This document shows, one piece after another, positions 1-9,605 of a stretch of 56,812 bases of DNA. Both the position numbers and the translations under genes were made by a program. The first letter of the stretch is position 1, and every line of letters begins with the position of its first letter. The stretch covers positions 1-56,812 of the forward strand of contig PLYT01000094.1 in assembly GCA_003153475.1 (NCBI GenBank), written 5' to 3'. This stretch comes from Betaproteobacteria bacterium. GTDB taxonomy: Bacteria > Pseudomonadota > Gammaproteobacteria > Burkholderiales > Casimicrobiaceae. The notes under the pieces were generated by a model that worked only from the letters and a program-made list of their open reading frames with translations, was not told the origin of the DNA and searched no databases.

Positions 1-583
1 GTCCACCCGCGGCCGCAATGCCGAGGAGACGCAGCGCTTCAACGCCCGGCCTGGCGACCTCACCAAGGGCAAGCCGGTGATTGTGCTGATCAACGGCGGC
101 TCGTCTTCGGCGTCGGAAATCGTCGCCGGCGCGTTGCAGGATCACAAGCGCGCCGTCGTCATGGGTACGCAGACCTTCGGCAAGGGTTCGGTGCAGACGA
201 TTCTGCCGCTCGGCCCCAACGCGGGGCTCAAGCTCACGACGGCGCGCTATTACACGCCGAGCGGGCGCTCGATCCAGGCCAAGGGCATCGAGCCCGACAT
301 TGCGGTCGACGATGGTCGCGACTACCGGCTGCGCGAAGCCAATCTCGATCATCACCTGGTCGACGGCACGATGCCGATCGCCAGTGCCGACGGCGCCGCG
401 ACGCTCTCCATCAAGACGCCGGTCGAAAAGAAGCAGGAAAGCCCGAAGGCCGGAGAGGCGGCGCAGCCGCGTCTGGAATTCGGCTCGACCGATGACTTCC
501 AGCTCAAGCAGGCGATGAATCGCCTCAAGGGTCTGCCGGTCATCGCGTCGACCAAGGCCGTGGCCGCGGTAACGCCACAGTAG
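1..583 (+). CDS. C-terminal processing peptidase (S41 family), 3' part only
   Basis: The open frame enters from the left edge (first full codon at base 2) and ends at TAG 581-583, so only the C-terminal part of the protein is visible. Both catalytic residues of family S41 are present: the nucleophile Ser in NGGSSSASEI and the general-base Lys in GTQTFGKGS. The SGRSIQAKGIEPD segment is also typical of CtpA/Prc tail-specific proteases. The family is exported and trims the C termini of periplasmic or envelope proteins. Beyond the protease core there is a Lys/Glu-rich C-terminal extension of roughly 75 residues with no recognisable domain. An intrinsic terminator follows 25 bases after the stop. 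The PDZ domain and signal peptide expected upstream lie outside the window. Confidence 0.9.
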   Translation, partial: STRGRNAEETQRFNARPGDLTKGKPVIVLINGGSSSASEIVAGALQDHKRAVVMGTQTFGKGSVQTILPLGPNAGLKLTTARYYTPSGRSIQAKGIEPDIAVDDGRDYRLREANLDHHLVDGTMPIASADGAATLSIKTPVEKKQESPKAGEAAQPRLEFGSTDDFQLKQAMNRLKGLPVIASTKAVAAVTPQ

Positions 584-607
584 CAACAAGGTCTTCGGCA
601 AGGCAAG

Positions 608-632
608 ACGCCCGGCTGGTCCGGGCGTTTTT
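608..632 (+). terminator. Rho-independent terminator after the S41 protease
   Basis: A perfect 8-bp stem (acgcccgg at 608-615, ccgggcgt at 621-628) with a 5-base loop is followed directly by a run of T to 632. It sits between the protease stop and the start of the moeB-like gene, so it separates the two transcripts. Confidence 0.85.
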
Positions 633-664
633 GCTGGCGGAACGATCCTGCAACGGAAAGGACG

Positions 665-1420
665 ATGGACGACGCCCAGCTGCTGCGCTACAGCCGGCAC
701 GTGCTGCTGCCCGAACTCGGTGTCGACGCGCAGCAACGGTTCGCGGCTGCGCATGCGCTGATCGTCGGCGTCGGCGGCCTGGGCAACCCGGCGGCGCAGT
801 TTCTGGCCGCAGCCGGCGTCGGGACGCTGACCCTGGTCGACGCCGATCGCGTCGATCTGACCAATCTGCAGCGCCAGATCCTGTTCGGCACCGGCGACGT
901 CGGTCGCCCGAAGGTCGACGCCGCCGGCGAGCGCATTGCCGCGGTCAATCCGGAAGTCCGCGTCGAACGGATCGCCAGGCGTGTCGGCCCCGAGGAGCTC
1001 GTGCCGCTCGCTCTTGCGGCGGACATCGTTCTCGACTGCTCCGATAACTTTGCCACGCGCCATGCGATCAACCGTGCCTGCGTGGCCGCGAAAAAGCCGC
1101 TGGTCTCTGGCGCGGCGATTCGCTTCGACGGGCAGATCGCCGTATTCGACGCGCGCGACGGCACGCATCCCTGCTATCACTGCCTGTTCGGCGAAGGCGA
1201 CGGCTTCGAGGAGACCCGCTGCGCGGTCATGGGCGTGTTCGCGCCGCTGGTCGGCATCGTCGGCGCAACGCAGGCCGCCGAAGCGTTGAAGCTCATCGCC
1301 CGGGCCGGCCGCTCGCTCGCCGGCAGGCTGCTGCTGGTCGATGCGCTGACGATGGAATGGCGCGAAGTCCGGGTGCTGAAGGATCCGGCATGCCCGGTCT
1401 GCGGGACGCCTGCGCGATGA
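665..1420 (+). CDS. moeB: MoeB/ThiF/HesA-family adenylyltransferase (E1-like)
   Basis: A 251-residue E1-like enzyme. Such proteins adenylate the C-terminal Gly-Gly of a small sulfur carrier (MoaD for molybdopterin, ThiS for thiamine) in the cytoplasm. Visible features are the nucleotide-binding loop GVGGLGNPAAQF at about residues 35-46, the RQILF segment near 70, and two zinc CxxC pairs (C170/C173 and CPVC at about 244-247). A Cys at 186 sits in ETRCAVMGVFAPL. There is no C-terminal rhodanese domain, which fits MoeB of Gram-negative bacteria. A GGAAAGG ribosome site lies just before ATG 665. No moa, moe or thi gene is nearby, so ThiF or HesA activity cannot be excluded. Confidence 0.85.
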   Translation: MDDAQLLRYSRHVLLPELGVDAQQRFAAAHALIVGVGGLGNPAAQFLAAAGVGTLTLVDADRVDLTNLQRQILFGTGDVGRPKVDAAGERIAAVNPEVRVERIARRVGPEELVPLALAADIVLDCSDNFATRHAINRACVAAKKPLVSGAAIRFDGQIAVFDARDGTHPCYHCLFGEGDGFEETRCAVMGVFAPLVGIVGATQAAEALKLIARAGRSLAGRLLLVDALTMEWREVRVLKDPACPVCGTPAR

Positions 1421-1509
1421 AGCGCGTCGATCGGAACGCGGGCCGGCGGCAATAGCACGTCGCGAAACCGGCGCGCGCCGACGTCCGCGGAATAGCGGCG
1501 CCGCTCCTT

Positions 1510-2079
1510 TTACGCGAACAGATACTTGCGCTGCGCGTCCCAGCCGTCCTGCGGCAGGCGCTTGAACCCGGATTTGGCGAATAGCGTCCAGCGTCCGACG
1601 ACGAATGCCAGCAGCACGTTGGCGTCGGCGACCGGATCGCCCGGCCAGGCGCCCCCGGCCTGCGCGATCTTCAGCGATTGCCGCAGCGCGGCCTCGATGC
1701 GGTCGTAGAGCTGGTTCATCCGCGCCTGCAGGCGCTCGTCCTCGTTGACCAGCGCATCGCCGATCAGCACCCGGGTCATCCCCGGATTCTTTTCGGCAAA
1801 ACCAAGCAGGACGGCGACCATCTGCGTCGCCTGCGCAACGCCGTCGGTCGACTCGGTGCTGATGCGATTGACCAGCGAGAACAGCGTCGTCTCGATGAAT
1901 TCGATTAGCCCTTCGAACATCTGCGCCTTGCTGGCGAAATGGCGATACAGCGCCGCCTCGGAGACATCGAGGCGACTGGCCAGCGCTGCAGTCGTGACCT
2001 TTTCGCCGCGCGGCGTTTCCAGCATGGCGGCCAGCGTCTGCAGGATTTGCAGCCTTCGCTCTCCCGGTTTGCTCGCCAT
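1510..2079 (-). CDS. slmA: Nucleoid occlusion factor SlmA (TetR-like)
   Basis: A 189-residue TetR-fold protein with its helix-turn-helix at about residues 27-56 (TTAALASRLDVSEAALYRHF). Length and C-terminal sequence match SlmA, which binds scattered chromosomal sites and blocks FtsZ polymerisation over unsegregated nucleoid. It is therefore a cell-division factor and not a classical repressor. It lies 109 bases downstream of argB on the same strand, an arrangement recurrent in betaproteobacteria. A purine-rich AGGGAGCGGGAGA just before the ATG gives a good ribosome site. Other TetR proteins are usually longer and less conserved in the second half. Confidence 0.88.
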   Translation of the reverse strand: MASKPGERRLQILQTLAAMLETPRGEKVTTAALASRLDVSEAALYRHFASKAQMFEGLIEFIETTLFSLVNRISTESTDGVAQATQMVAVLLGFAEKNPGMTRVLIGDALVNEDERLQARMNQLYDRIEAALRQSLKIAQAGGAWPGDPVADANVLLAFVVGRWTLFAKSGFKRLPQDGWDAQRKYLFA

Positions 2080-2188
2080 TCTCCCGCTCCCTGATCAAAT
2101 CGGCGGCATCGCGGCGTGTCGCCCCGATGCGGCCGAATCGCGACGCTTGCCCCCGCCACGACCCTTCGCTTGCAGTTACGCGGATCGA

Positions 2189-3160
<972 letters not shown>

Positions 3161-3183
3161 CTAACTGGCGGGCGGTCGCGCGT

Positions 3184-3212
3184 TTGTATCGAACAGGGCA
3201 TTTTGCTATCTT
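3184..3212 (+). promoter_or_regulatory. Promoter of the LPS core block, possibly leaderless
   Basis: TTGTAT (3184-3189) and TATCTT (3207-3212) are 17 bases apart, and TGC directly precedes the -10, giving an extended -10 (3204-3212). The expected start of transcription about 7 bases later coincides with the ATG at 3219, so the first gene may have no 5' leader. Confidence 0.45.
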
Positions 3213-3218
3213 GCCGTC

Positions 3219-4340
3219 ATGCCGAGCCCGCTGCCGGACCCCGTCGATCTCGGTCTTGTCCGCCGGGCGCTGGTCACCAAGCTCCGTCATCACGGCGACG
3301 TGCTTCTCGCCTCGCCGGTCTTCACCGTCCTGGGCCACGCCGCTCCCACGGCGGAAATCGATGCGCTGGTTTACGCGGAAACCGCAGCGATGCTCGCCGG
3401 TCATCCGGCGATCGCGCAAATCCACGTCATCGATCGCGACTGGAAGCGGCAGGGGCTTTTCCGCCAGGCCCGCGCTGAGCGCGCGCTGCTGTCGGCGCTG
3501 GCCAAGCGTCGCTACGATCTGCTCGTCCATCTGACCGAGCATCCGCGCGGCGTGTGGCTCGCGCGGCTGCTGCGTCCGCGCTACAGCGTCGCGCGCCATC
3601 TCGATCGCGCGCACTGGCTGTGGCGGACGAGCTTCACCCATTACTACCGACTGCCGCGAAGGACGCCGCGTCACACGGTCGAATGCAATCTCGACAGTCT
3701 GCGACGCATCGGCCTGCAGCCGGCATCGGGCGACAAGGCGCTGGTCCTGGCGACTGACAGCGCAGCGACCGGGCGCGCGCGAGAGCTGCTCGCCAAGCAT
3801 GGCATCGAACCCAGGCGATTCATCCAGCTGCACCCGGGCTCGCGCTGGCTGTTCAAATGCTGGCCCGCCGGGCATTACGCGGCCTTGCTTGACCGACTCG
3901 CGGCCGACGGCTGGCGCGTAGTGCTGACCGGGGCGCCCGAGGCGCGCGAGCGGGCGCTGATCGACGCGATCCTCGCCGCAACCGGGGAGCCGGCGCGAAG
4001 CCGCGTCGCCGACCTCGGCGGGCAATTGAGCCTGACCGAGCTCGCAGCGCTGACCCGCGAGGCGCGCGCCTTTGTCGGCGTCGATTCGGCGCCGATGCAT
4101 ATCGCCGCGGCGGTGCAGACGCCGGTCGTCGCCCTGTTCGGACCCAGCGGCGATATCGAATGGGCACCGTGGCAGGTGCCGCATCGCATCGTCGCCTCGA
4201 CCGAGCATCCGTGCCGGCCCTGCGGTAACGACGGCTGCGGCGGCGGCAAGATTTCCGAGTGCCTGACAACGCTGCCGGTGGCGCGGGTGCATGCTGCGCT
4301 GGCCGCGATCCTCGCCGAAACCGGAGGCGCATCGTGTTGA
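3219..4340 (+). CDS. waaQ: LPS heptosyltransferase, RfaQ/WaaQ type (GT9)
   Basis: A 373-residue GT-B glycosyltransferase of family 9, which adds ADP-L-glycero-D-manno-heptose to the inner core of LPS at the cytoplasmic membrane. The C-terminal half has the family signature: HPGSRWLFKCWP, then GVDSAPMHIAAAV (donor site) and ALFGPSGDIEWAPW. The Cys-rich CRPCGNDGCGGGKISECL near the C terminus is what I associate with heptosyltransferase III (RfaQ). It is first in a plus-strand block of glycosyltransferases and msbA, and overlaps the next gene by 7 bases. There is no clear ribosome site; a promoter -10 ends 7 bases before the ATG. The acceptor heptose is inferred only from family resemblance. Confidence 0.82.
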   Translation: MPSPLPDPVDLGLVRRALVTKLRHHGDVLLASPVFTVLGHAAPTAEIDALVYAETAAMLAGHPAIAQIHVIDRDWKRQGLFRQARAERALLSALAKRRYDLLVHLTEHPRGVWLARLLRPRYSVARHLDRAHWLWRTSFTHYYRLPRRTPRHTVECNLDSLRRIGLQPASGDKALVLATDSAATGRARELLAKHGIEPRRFIQLHPGSRWLFKCWPAGHYAALLDRLAADGWRVVLTGAPEARERALIDAILAATGEPARSRVADLGGQLSLTELAALTREARAFVGVDSAPMHIAAAVQTPVVALFGPSGDIEWAPWQVPHRIVASTEHPCRPCGNDGCGGGKISECLTTLPVARVHAALAAILAETGGASC

Positions 4341-5506
4341 GGCTCGCGATCATCCGCCAGCGCTACACACCCTATGGTGGCGCCGAACGATTCGTCGAGG
4401 CCGCGCTGGAGGCTTTGCTCGAGCGCGGCGTCGCGATCTCGCTGTACACGCGCGAGTGGCCGCAGACGAGGCTGCAGCTGATCGAGCCGGTGCTGTGCGA
4501 CCCGTTCTACCTCGGACGACTCTGGCGCGACTGGAGCTTTGCCCGCGCGGTGTGCCGCGCCGTGACTAAAAAAGCGCCCGAGCTCGTGCAGTCGCACGAA
4601 CGTCTGCTGTGCTGCGACGTATACCGCGCCGGCGACGGCGTGCATCGATCGTGGCTCGACGAGCGCTTGCGCGATGCTTCGCCGTTCCGGCGCTGGTTGA
4701 CCAGAATCAGTCCCTATCATCGCTACGTGCTCGCCACCGAGCGACGCCTGTTCGCGAGCCCGCTGCTCAAAGCGGTGATCTGCAATTCCCGGATGGTCCG
4801 GCAGGATATTCACGACCGCTTTGGGCTTCCGGACGAGCGGCTGCCGGTCGTCTACAACGCCGTCGACAGCGAAGCGTTCTCGCCCAAGCTTCGCTCGCAT
4901 CGCGACTCGATGCGACAGAAGCTCGGCGTGCCGGCGGATGCGACCTTGTTCCTGCTGGTCGGCTCCGGCTATGTGCGCAAGGGCGTGGCCGCAGCGCTCA
5001 CCGCGCTGTCGCGCCTGCCGGACAATGCGCATCTGCTGGTCGTCGGCCGCGACAAGGCGCGACGGCATTACAAGCGGCTGGCCCGTCGGCTGGGCATCGC
5101 TTCGCGGGTCGCGCTGGTCGGCGCGCAGGACGATACGAGGCCGTTCTACGGCGCCGCCGACGCCTTCGTGCTGCCCACGCTTTATGACCCCTGCCCGAAT
5201 GCCGCGCTCGAGGCGATGGCCTGCGGTCTTCCGGTCGTGACCAGCACTCGATGCGGCGCTGCCGAGCTCGTCACCGAGCACGATGCGGGATTCGTCTGCG
5301 AGGCGCGCAACCTCGACGCTTTGACCGCGCACATGAAAACGCTGACCGACCCGGAGGCGCGCGCCGGGCGGGGCGAGCGCGCTCGCGAAGCGGTGCTGCC
5401 GCTGACGCCGGAGGCGATGACCTTGCAACTCGTGCTGCTCTACCGCGAGCTCCTGGCCGCGGCGCACGCGGCGAGGACCGAGCAGCCTAAGACCGCTGCG
5501 CTATAA
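4334..5506 (+). CDS. LPS core glycosyltransferase, family 4 (WaaG-like)
   Basis: A 390-residue GT-B retaining glycosyltransferase. I start it at GTG 4334, not further upstream, because a GGAGGC ribosome site (4323-4328) is correctly spaced and the N terminus (VLRLAIIRQRYTPYGGAERF) then matches the first Rossmann strand and acceptor loop of the family. The donor-site region reads YDPCPNAALEAMACGLPVV, with Asp at the usual first-Glu position and the second Glu kept. The start overlaps the upstream heptosyltransferase stop, so the two are probably translationally coupled. WaaG adds the first outer-core glucose in enterics, but the donor and acceptor here are unknown. Confidence 0.8.
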   Translation: MLRLAIIRQRYTPYGGAERFVEAALEALLERGVAISLYTREWPQTRLQLIEPVLCDPFYLGRLWRDWSFARAVCRAVTKKAPELVQSHERLLCCDVYRAGDGVHRSWLDERLRDASPFRRWLTRISPYHRYVLATERRLFASPLLKAVICNSRMVRQDIHDRFGLPDERLPVVYNAVDSEAFSPKLRSHRDSMRQKLGVPADATLFLLVGSGYVRKGVAAALTALSRLPDNAHLLVVGRDKARRHYKRLARRLGIASRVALVGAQDDTRPFYGAADAFVLPTLYDPCPNAALEAMACGLPVVTSTRCGAAELVTEHDAGFVCEARNLDALTAHMKTLTDPEARAGRGERAREAVLPLTPEAMTLQLVLLYRELLAAAHAARTEQPKTAAL

Positions 5507-5507
5507 T
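5502..5507 (+). promoter_or_regulatory. Candidate -10 box before msbA
   Basis: TATAAT matches the consensus exactly and is followed by CGCCGC. It overlaps the stop codon of the upstream glycosyltransferase, 65 bases before the msbA GTG. No convincing -35 is visible, so an internal promoter is only a candidate. Confidence 0.4.
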
Positions 5508-5572
5508 CGCCGCCCGTTCATATCACCGCCGGCAGCCTAAGGAACCCAAGCGCCGGCCGCATCGGACCCGCC

Positions 5573-7321
5573 GTGTCACCCAGCCTGGTCCTTTACCGGC
5601 GTCTGCTCAATTACGTCCGCCCCTACTGGTGGGCGTTCGCGCTGGCGGTCATCGGCATGGTCATCGTCGCCGCCGGCGACACGCTGATGGCCTACATGGT
5701 CATGCCGATCGTGCAGAAGCTGCAGAACCCCGACCCGGCGATGACGGTGCAGCTCCCGCTCGCGGTGGTCGCGGTGTTCCTGCTGCGCGGACTGGGCTCG
5801 TTCATGTCCGAGTACGGCATGGCATGGACCGGGCACCGCGTTGTGTTCGACCTGCGGCGCGAGATGATCGATCGACTGCTGTCGCTGCCGACGCCGTATT
5901 ACGACGCCCAGTCGTCCGGCCGGCTGATCTCCAAATTCACCTTCGACGCCTACCAGCTCGCCGCCGCGACCTCGTCCGCGATCACCACCGCGGTGCGGAG
6001 CGCATTGACCATTGCCGGCACCCTCGGGCTCCTGTTCTGGCTCAACTGGCAGCTGACGTTGGTGTCGATCGTCATCATGCCGCCGGTCGCGATCGTGATC
6101 CGCTATTTCAGCCGCCGGCTGCGCCGCGTCGCGCGCGACGTGCAGCAGCGCACCGGCTCGATGAGCCACGTGCTCGAGGAAATCGTCGGCGCGCAGCGTG
6201 TCGTCAAGATCTTCGGCGGCCAGGCCTACGAGCGCGCGCGCGCCGTCGCGGGCGCAAACCGCCTGCGCCAGTCGATGAGCAAGCAATCGTCGGCCAGTGC
6301 CGCCAGCTCGCCGTTCCTGCAATTCGTCGGCGCCTGCGCGGTCGGCCTGATCGTCTACCTCGCGCTGAAGCAGAGCGAATCCGGCGGTTTCGACGCCGCG
6401 CGCTTCACCTCCTACGTGATCGCGTTGCTGACCCTGCTCGACCGCCTGCGCTCGATGTCGGGCGTCAATGCGAATATTCAGCGCGGACTCGCGGCCGCCG
6501 AGAGCATCTTCGGCCTGATCGACGAACGGCCCGAGGCCGACCACGGCACCGTCGAAATCGCGCGGCTGAGGGGCGAGCTCAAGTTCGAGCATGTGTCGTC
6601 GCGCTATGCCGGCGCGGACAAGGATGCGCTGCAAGACGTTAGCCTGACGATCGCGCCCGGTGAAAGTGTCGCATTGGTCGGTCCGTCGGGCGGCGGCAAG
6701 ACCACGCTGGTCAACCTGATCCCGCGCTTCTACCAGCCCAGCGCCGGACGCATCCTGCTCGATGGCCACAACATCGACGAATTGACGCTGGCCAATTTGC
6801 GCAGCCACCTGGCGCTCGTCAGCCAGGACGTGACGCTGTTCAACGACAGCGTTGCGGCGAACATCGCCTACGGCGCGATGGCCGGCGCCTCGCGCGGGGC
6901 CATCGAAAAAGCCGCGCTCGCAGCGCACGCGCTGGACTTCATCCGCGCGCTGCCGGACGGCTTTGAGACGCTGGTCGGCGAAAACGGCTTGCGGCTGTCG
7001 GGCGGACAGCGGCAGCGTCTCGCGATCGCGCGAGCAATACTCAAGAACGCGCCGATCCTGATCCTCGACGAAGCGACGTCGGCGCTCGATTCCGAATCGG
7101 AGCGCTACGTCCAGGCTGCGATGGACGCGCTGATGCAGGGCCGCACGACCATCGTCATCGCGCATCGACTGTCGACAATCGAGCGGGTCGACCGCATCGT
7201 CGTGCTCGACGCCGGACGAGTCGTGGAGCAAGGCACGCACGCCGAGTTGCTTTCGCGGGGCGGCCTGTACGCCAAGCTGCACCGGATCCAGTTTTCGGCG
7301 GCGGCCCCGGTTGCAGGCTAA
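5573..7321 (+). CDS. msbA: Lipid A export ABC transporter MsbA
   Basis: A 582-residue half-transporter that flips lipid A-core from the inner to the outer leaflet of the cytoplasmic membrane, as a homodimer. The N-terminal membrane domain (about residues 1-330) shows hydrophobic segments near 20-45, 62-75, 140-180 and 250-290. The ATPase domain has Walker A GPSGGGKTT (370-378), signature LSGGQ (475-479) and Walker B LILDE (496-500), followed by the H-loop in VIAHRLST. Length matches MsbA. GTG 5573 is used because no ATG precedes the first membrane helix in frame. Its place between core glycosyltransferases supports lipid A-core over a drug as substrate. Confidence 0.92.
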   Translation: MSPSLVLYRRLLNYVRPYWWAFALAVIGMVIVAAGDTLMAYMVMPIVQKLQNPDPAMTVQLPLAVVAVFLLRGLGSFMSEYGMAWTGHRVVFDLRREMIDRLLSLPTPYYDAQSSGRLISKFTFDAYQLAAATSSAITTAVRSALTIAGTLGLLFWLNWQLTLVSIVIMPPVAIVIRYFSRRLRRVARDVQQRTGSMSHVLEEIVGAQRVVKIFGGQAYERARAVAGANRLRQSMSKQSSASAASSPFLQFVGACAVGLIVYLALKQSESGGFDAARFTSYVIALLTLLDRLRSMSGVNANIQRGLAAAESIFGLIDERPEADHGTVEIARLRGELKFEHVSSRYAGADKDALQDVSLTIAPGESVALVGPSGGGKTTLVNLIPRFYQPSAGRILLDGHNIDELTLANLRSHLALVSQDVTLFNDSVAANIAYGAMAGASRGAIEKAALAAHALDFIRALPDGFETLVGENGLRLSGGQRQRLAIARAILKNAPILILDEATSALDSESERYVQAAMDALMQGRTTIVIAHRLSTIERVDRIVVLDAGRVVEQGTHAELLSRGGLYAKLHRIQFSAAAPVAG

Positions 7322-7334
7322 GGCCTGAACCGCC

Positions 7335-8435
7335 GTGCACATCCTTCATACCGAGGCCTCGCTCGGCTGGGGTGGACAGGAATTGCGCATCCTGACCGAA
7401 GCCGCCGGAATGATTGCTCGCGGCCATCGGGTGGAGATCGTCTGCCCGCGCGAGGCGCGGATCTTCGCCGAAGCGGCGCGCTTCGGCGTGCCGGTGACCG
7501 CGCTGCCGATCGGGCGCAAGCGGCCGCGCGGCATCCTGGCGCTGCGCCGCTTCCTCGCCGCGCGCCAGATCGATGCGATCAACGCGCACAGCTCGACCGA
7601 CGCCTGGCTCGCGGCGCTCGCGTCCCGCTTGCTTTCCCGGCCTCCGCCGCTAGTGCGGACCCGGCACATTTCCGCGCCCGCACCGCGCGATGCGATGACG
7701 CGCTGGCTTTACACCCAGGCGACCGCCGAGATCGTCACCACCGGCGAAGCGATACGCACGCAGCTGATCCGCGACGTCGGCGTGGCACCGTCGCACGTCA
7801 ACTCGATTCCGACCGGCATCGATCCGTCGCGCTTCGCCCCGGCCGATCGCGACGCTGCGCGGCGCTCGCTCGGACTGCCGGCCGGCGTCCCGCTGATCGG
7901 CATCGTCGCGACCTTGCGCAGCTGGAAAGGGCATCGCATCCTGATCGAGGCGATGACCTTGCTCGGGCATCGCGACGCGCAACTCGTGATCGTCGGCGAT
8001 GGCCCGCAGCGCGACGCGCTCACCGCGCAGATCGGCGCGCTGGGGTTGGAGTCGCGCGTACGGCTCGCTGGCAACCAGGACAGCGTCGCGCGCTGGCTGG
8101 CCGCGTTCGACGTTTTCGTGCTGCCCTCATACGCGAACGAAGGAGTACCGCAGGCGCTGCTGCAGGCGATGCTGGTCGCGCTGCCTTGCGTGACCACCGA
8201 TGCGGGCGCGATCGGCGAGGCGGCGATCGCCGATCACACGGCAATCGTCGTTGCCAAGGAAAACGCCGTCGCGCTGGCGGCCGGCATCGACCGCGTCCTC
8301 GGCGATCCCGCGCTGGCGCAGCGCATCGCCGCCGCCGGCAGAGCGCGCGTGCTGGCCAAATTCGGCCTCGCCGCGATGCTCGATCGCATGGAAACCATAT
8401 TTCAGCGCGCGATCGACGGCCATGCCGACGAGTAG
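7335..8435 (+). CDS. Glycosyltransferase family 4
   Basis: A 366-residue GT-B enzyme starting at GTG 7335, 13 bases after msbA. The N terminus (HILHTEASLGWGGQELRI) carries the glycine-rich acceptor loop of GT4 enzymes. The nucleotide-sugar half has GIVATLRSWKGH and the region NEGVPQALLQAMLVALP. In the latter the first Glu of the EX7E motif is kept but the second is Gln, which I recall as common in one betaproteobacterial GT4 subgroup. It overlaps the next gene by 14 bases. The context implies an outer-core or O-chain sugar transfer on the cytoplasmic face; the sugar is not predictable. Confidence 0.78.
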   Translation: MHILHTEASLGWGGQELRILTEAAGMIARGHRVEIVCPREARIFAEAARFGVPVTALPIGRKRPRGILALRRFLAARQIDAINAHSSTDAWLAALASRLLSRPPPLVRTRHISAPAPRDAMTRWLYTQATAEIVTTGEAIRTQLIRDVGVAPSHVNSIPTGIDPSRFAPADRDAARRSLGLPAGVPLIGIVATLRSWKGHRILIEAMTLLGHRDAQLVIVGDGPQRDALTAQIGALGLESRVRLAGNQDSVARWLAAFDVFVLPSYANEGVPQALLQAMLVALPCVTTDAGAIGEAAIADHTAIVVAKENAVALAAGIDRVLGDPALAQRIAAAGRARVLAKFGLAAMLDRMETIFQRAIDGHADE

Positions 8436-9546
8436 CGGCGGCCACCGTTTTGCCGGGCGGGCCCGGGTCGTCGCTCGCGCGCTGGCACGGCGAGTCTCCA
8501 GTCTGGGCCGGCGCAAGGCGCCGCAGGAGCCGCGACGGATCCTGATCGCGCATCACCTGTTGCTGGGCGATACGCTGATGCTCACCTCGCTGCTGGCCAA
8601 ACTCCGCGCCAGATATCCGCTCGCGGACATCGTCATGGCGCTGCCTGAGGCCTTTGCGCCGCTCTACCAGCGCGCGCCTTACGGCATGCGCGCGCTCGGC
8701 TGGAACCCGCGCGCGCCGGCGCGTTCACCGCTGTGGCGCGAGCGCGGATTCGACCTGGCTTTCGTTCCCGGCGACAACCGCGTGAGTTGGCTGGCGCAGG
8801 CGCTCGGCAGTCGCTGGATCGTCGGCTTCGGCGGCGATCGCCCCGCATGCAAGAGCTGGCCGTTCGACGAGCTGCATCGCTATCCGGATCGACCCGCAGC
8901 GTGGACCGACATGGTCGCGACACTGGCTGACGGCTCGCCGCCGACACCGTACACAAGGCGCGACTGGAGCGATCCTGCCGCCGACCCGTTCGAGCTGCCG
9001 CGCGGGCGGTATGCCGTACTGCATGTGGGCGCGAGCACCCTGCTCAAGCGCTGGGAGCCGGACAAATGGCGCTCGCTCGCCGCGTGGCTCGCCGCGCGCG
9101 ACATCGAGCCGGTCTGGTCGGCAGGGAGCGGCGAGGAGGCGATCGTCCGTGATTGCGATCCCGATGCGCGGCATCGCTCGTACGCGGCGGCGCTGAGCTT
9201 GCCGCAGCTGTGGCGGCTCCTTGCCGATGCCGCGCTGCTGGTCGCGCCCGATACCGGTGTTGCCCATCTGGGACGCGTCATCTCGGTGCCGACGGTCGCG
9301 CTGTTCGGTCCGGGTTCGGCATTGATCAGCGGTGCCGGCCTTTTCTGGCGCGACGCGCCGTTTCGCGCTGTGACCGTCGATCCGTTCCCGTGCCGGGATC
9401 AACAACTGCTGTTCAAGCGCGAGATCGCGTGGGTGCGCCGCTGTGGACGCGGAATCGGCGAATGCCCGCGGCCACGCTGCATGGAAGCGATCGATCCGGC
9501 GCAGGTCTGCGCCGCGATTGTCGATCTTGGCGTGGTGGACGCCTAA
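8422..9546 (+). CDS. Glycosyltransferase family 9 (heptosyltransferase-like)
   Basis: A 374-residue GT9 enzyme. The frame is open further upstream, but ATG 8422 is chosen because translation before it would run antisense to nothing recognisable and deep inside the preceding gene. The N-terminal half has ILIAHHLLLGDTLMLTSLLAKLRARYP (first Rossmann unit; typical GT9 'GD' acceptor loop). The C-terminal half has HVGASTLLKRWEPDKW and APDTGVAHLGRVISVPTVALFGPGS, the donor-binding segment of ADP-heptose transferases. It is the last gene of the LPS block. Its target, whether heptose I/II or another residue, cannot be told apart by eye. Confidence 0.75.
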   Translation: MPTSSGGHRFAGRARVVARALARRVSSLGRRKAPQEPRRILIAHHLLLGDTLMLTSLLAKLRARYPLADIVMALPEAFAPLYQRAPYGMRALGWNPRAPARSPLWRERGFDLAFVPGDNRVSWLAQALGSRWIVGFGGDRPACKSWPFDELHRYPDRPAAWTDMVATLADGSPPTPYTRRDWSDPAADPFELPRGRYAVLHVGASTLLKRWEPDKWRSLAAWLAARDIEPVWSAGSGEEAIVRDCDPDARHRSYAAALSLPQLWRLLADAALLVAPDTGVAHLGRVISVPTVALFGPGSALISGAGLFWRDAPFRAVTVDPFPCRDQQLLFKREIAWVRRCGRGIGECPRPRCMEAIDPAQVCAAIVDLGVVDA

Positions 9547-9562
9547 GCGCGCCCAATCGGGC

Positions 9563-9605
9563 CTGATCGCCGCCGATCGCGACGGATCGCCGCGAAAGCG
9601 ATCAG
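9563..9605. terminator. Weak inverted repeat between convergent genes
   Basis: CTGATCGC (9563-9570) pairs with GCGATCAG (9598-9605) around a GATCGC-rich loop, between the convergent ends of the GT9 gene and the WbpM-like gene. There is no T run, so it is only a possible structure-based terminator. Confidence 0.3.

Noticed and set aside
1495..1506. AGCGGCGCCGCT palindrome after the moeB-like gene
   Set aside because: It has no loop and only CCTTTT follows, so it is unlikely to be a terminator; 12-bp GC palindromes are expected by chance at this GC content.
5576..7342. 588-residue open frame antisense to msbA
   Set aside because: It exactly mirrors msbA, is rich in Arg, Asp and His as high-GC antisense frames are, and shows no domain. 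Codon-position bias supports only the msbA strand.
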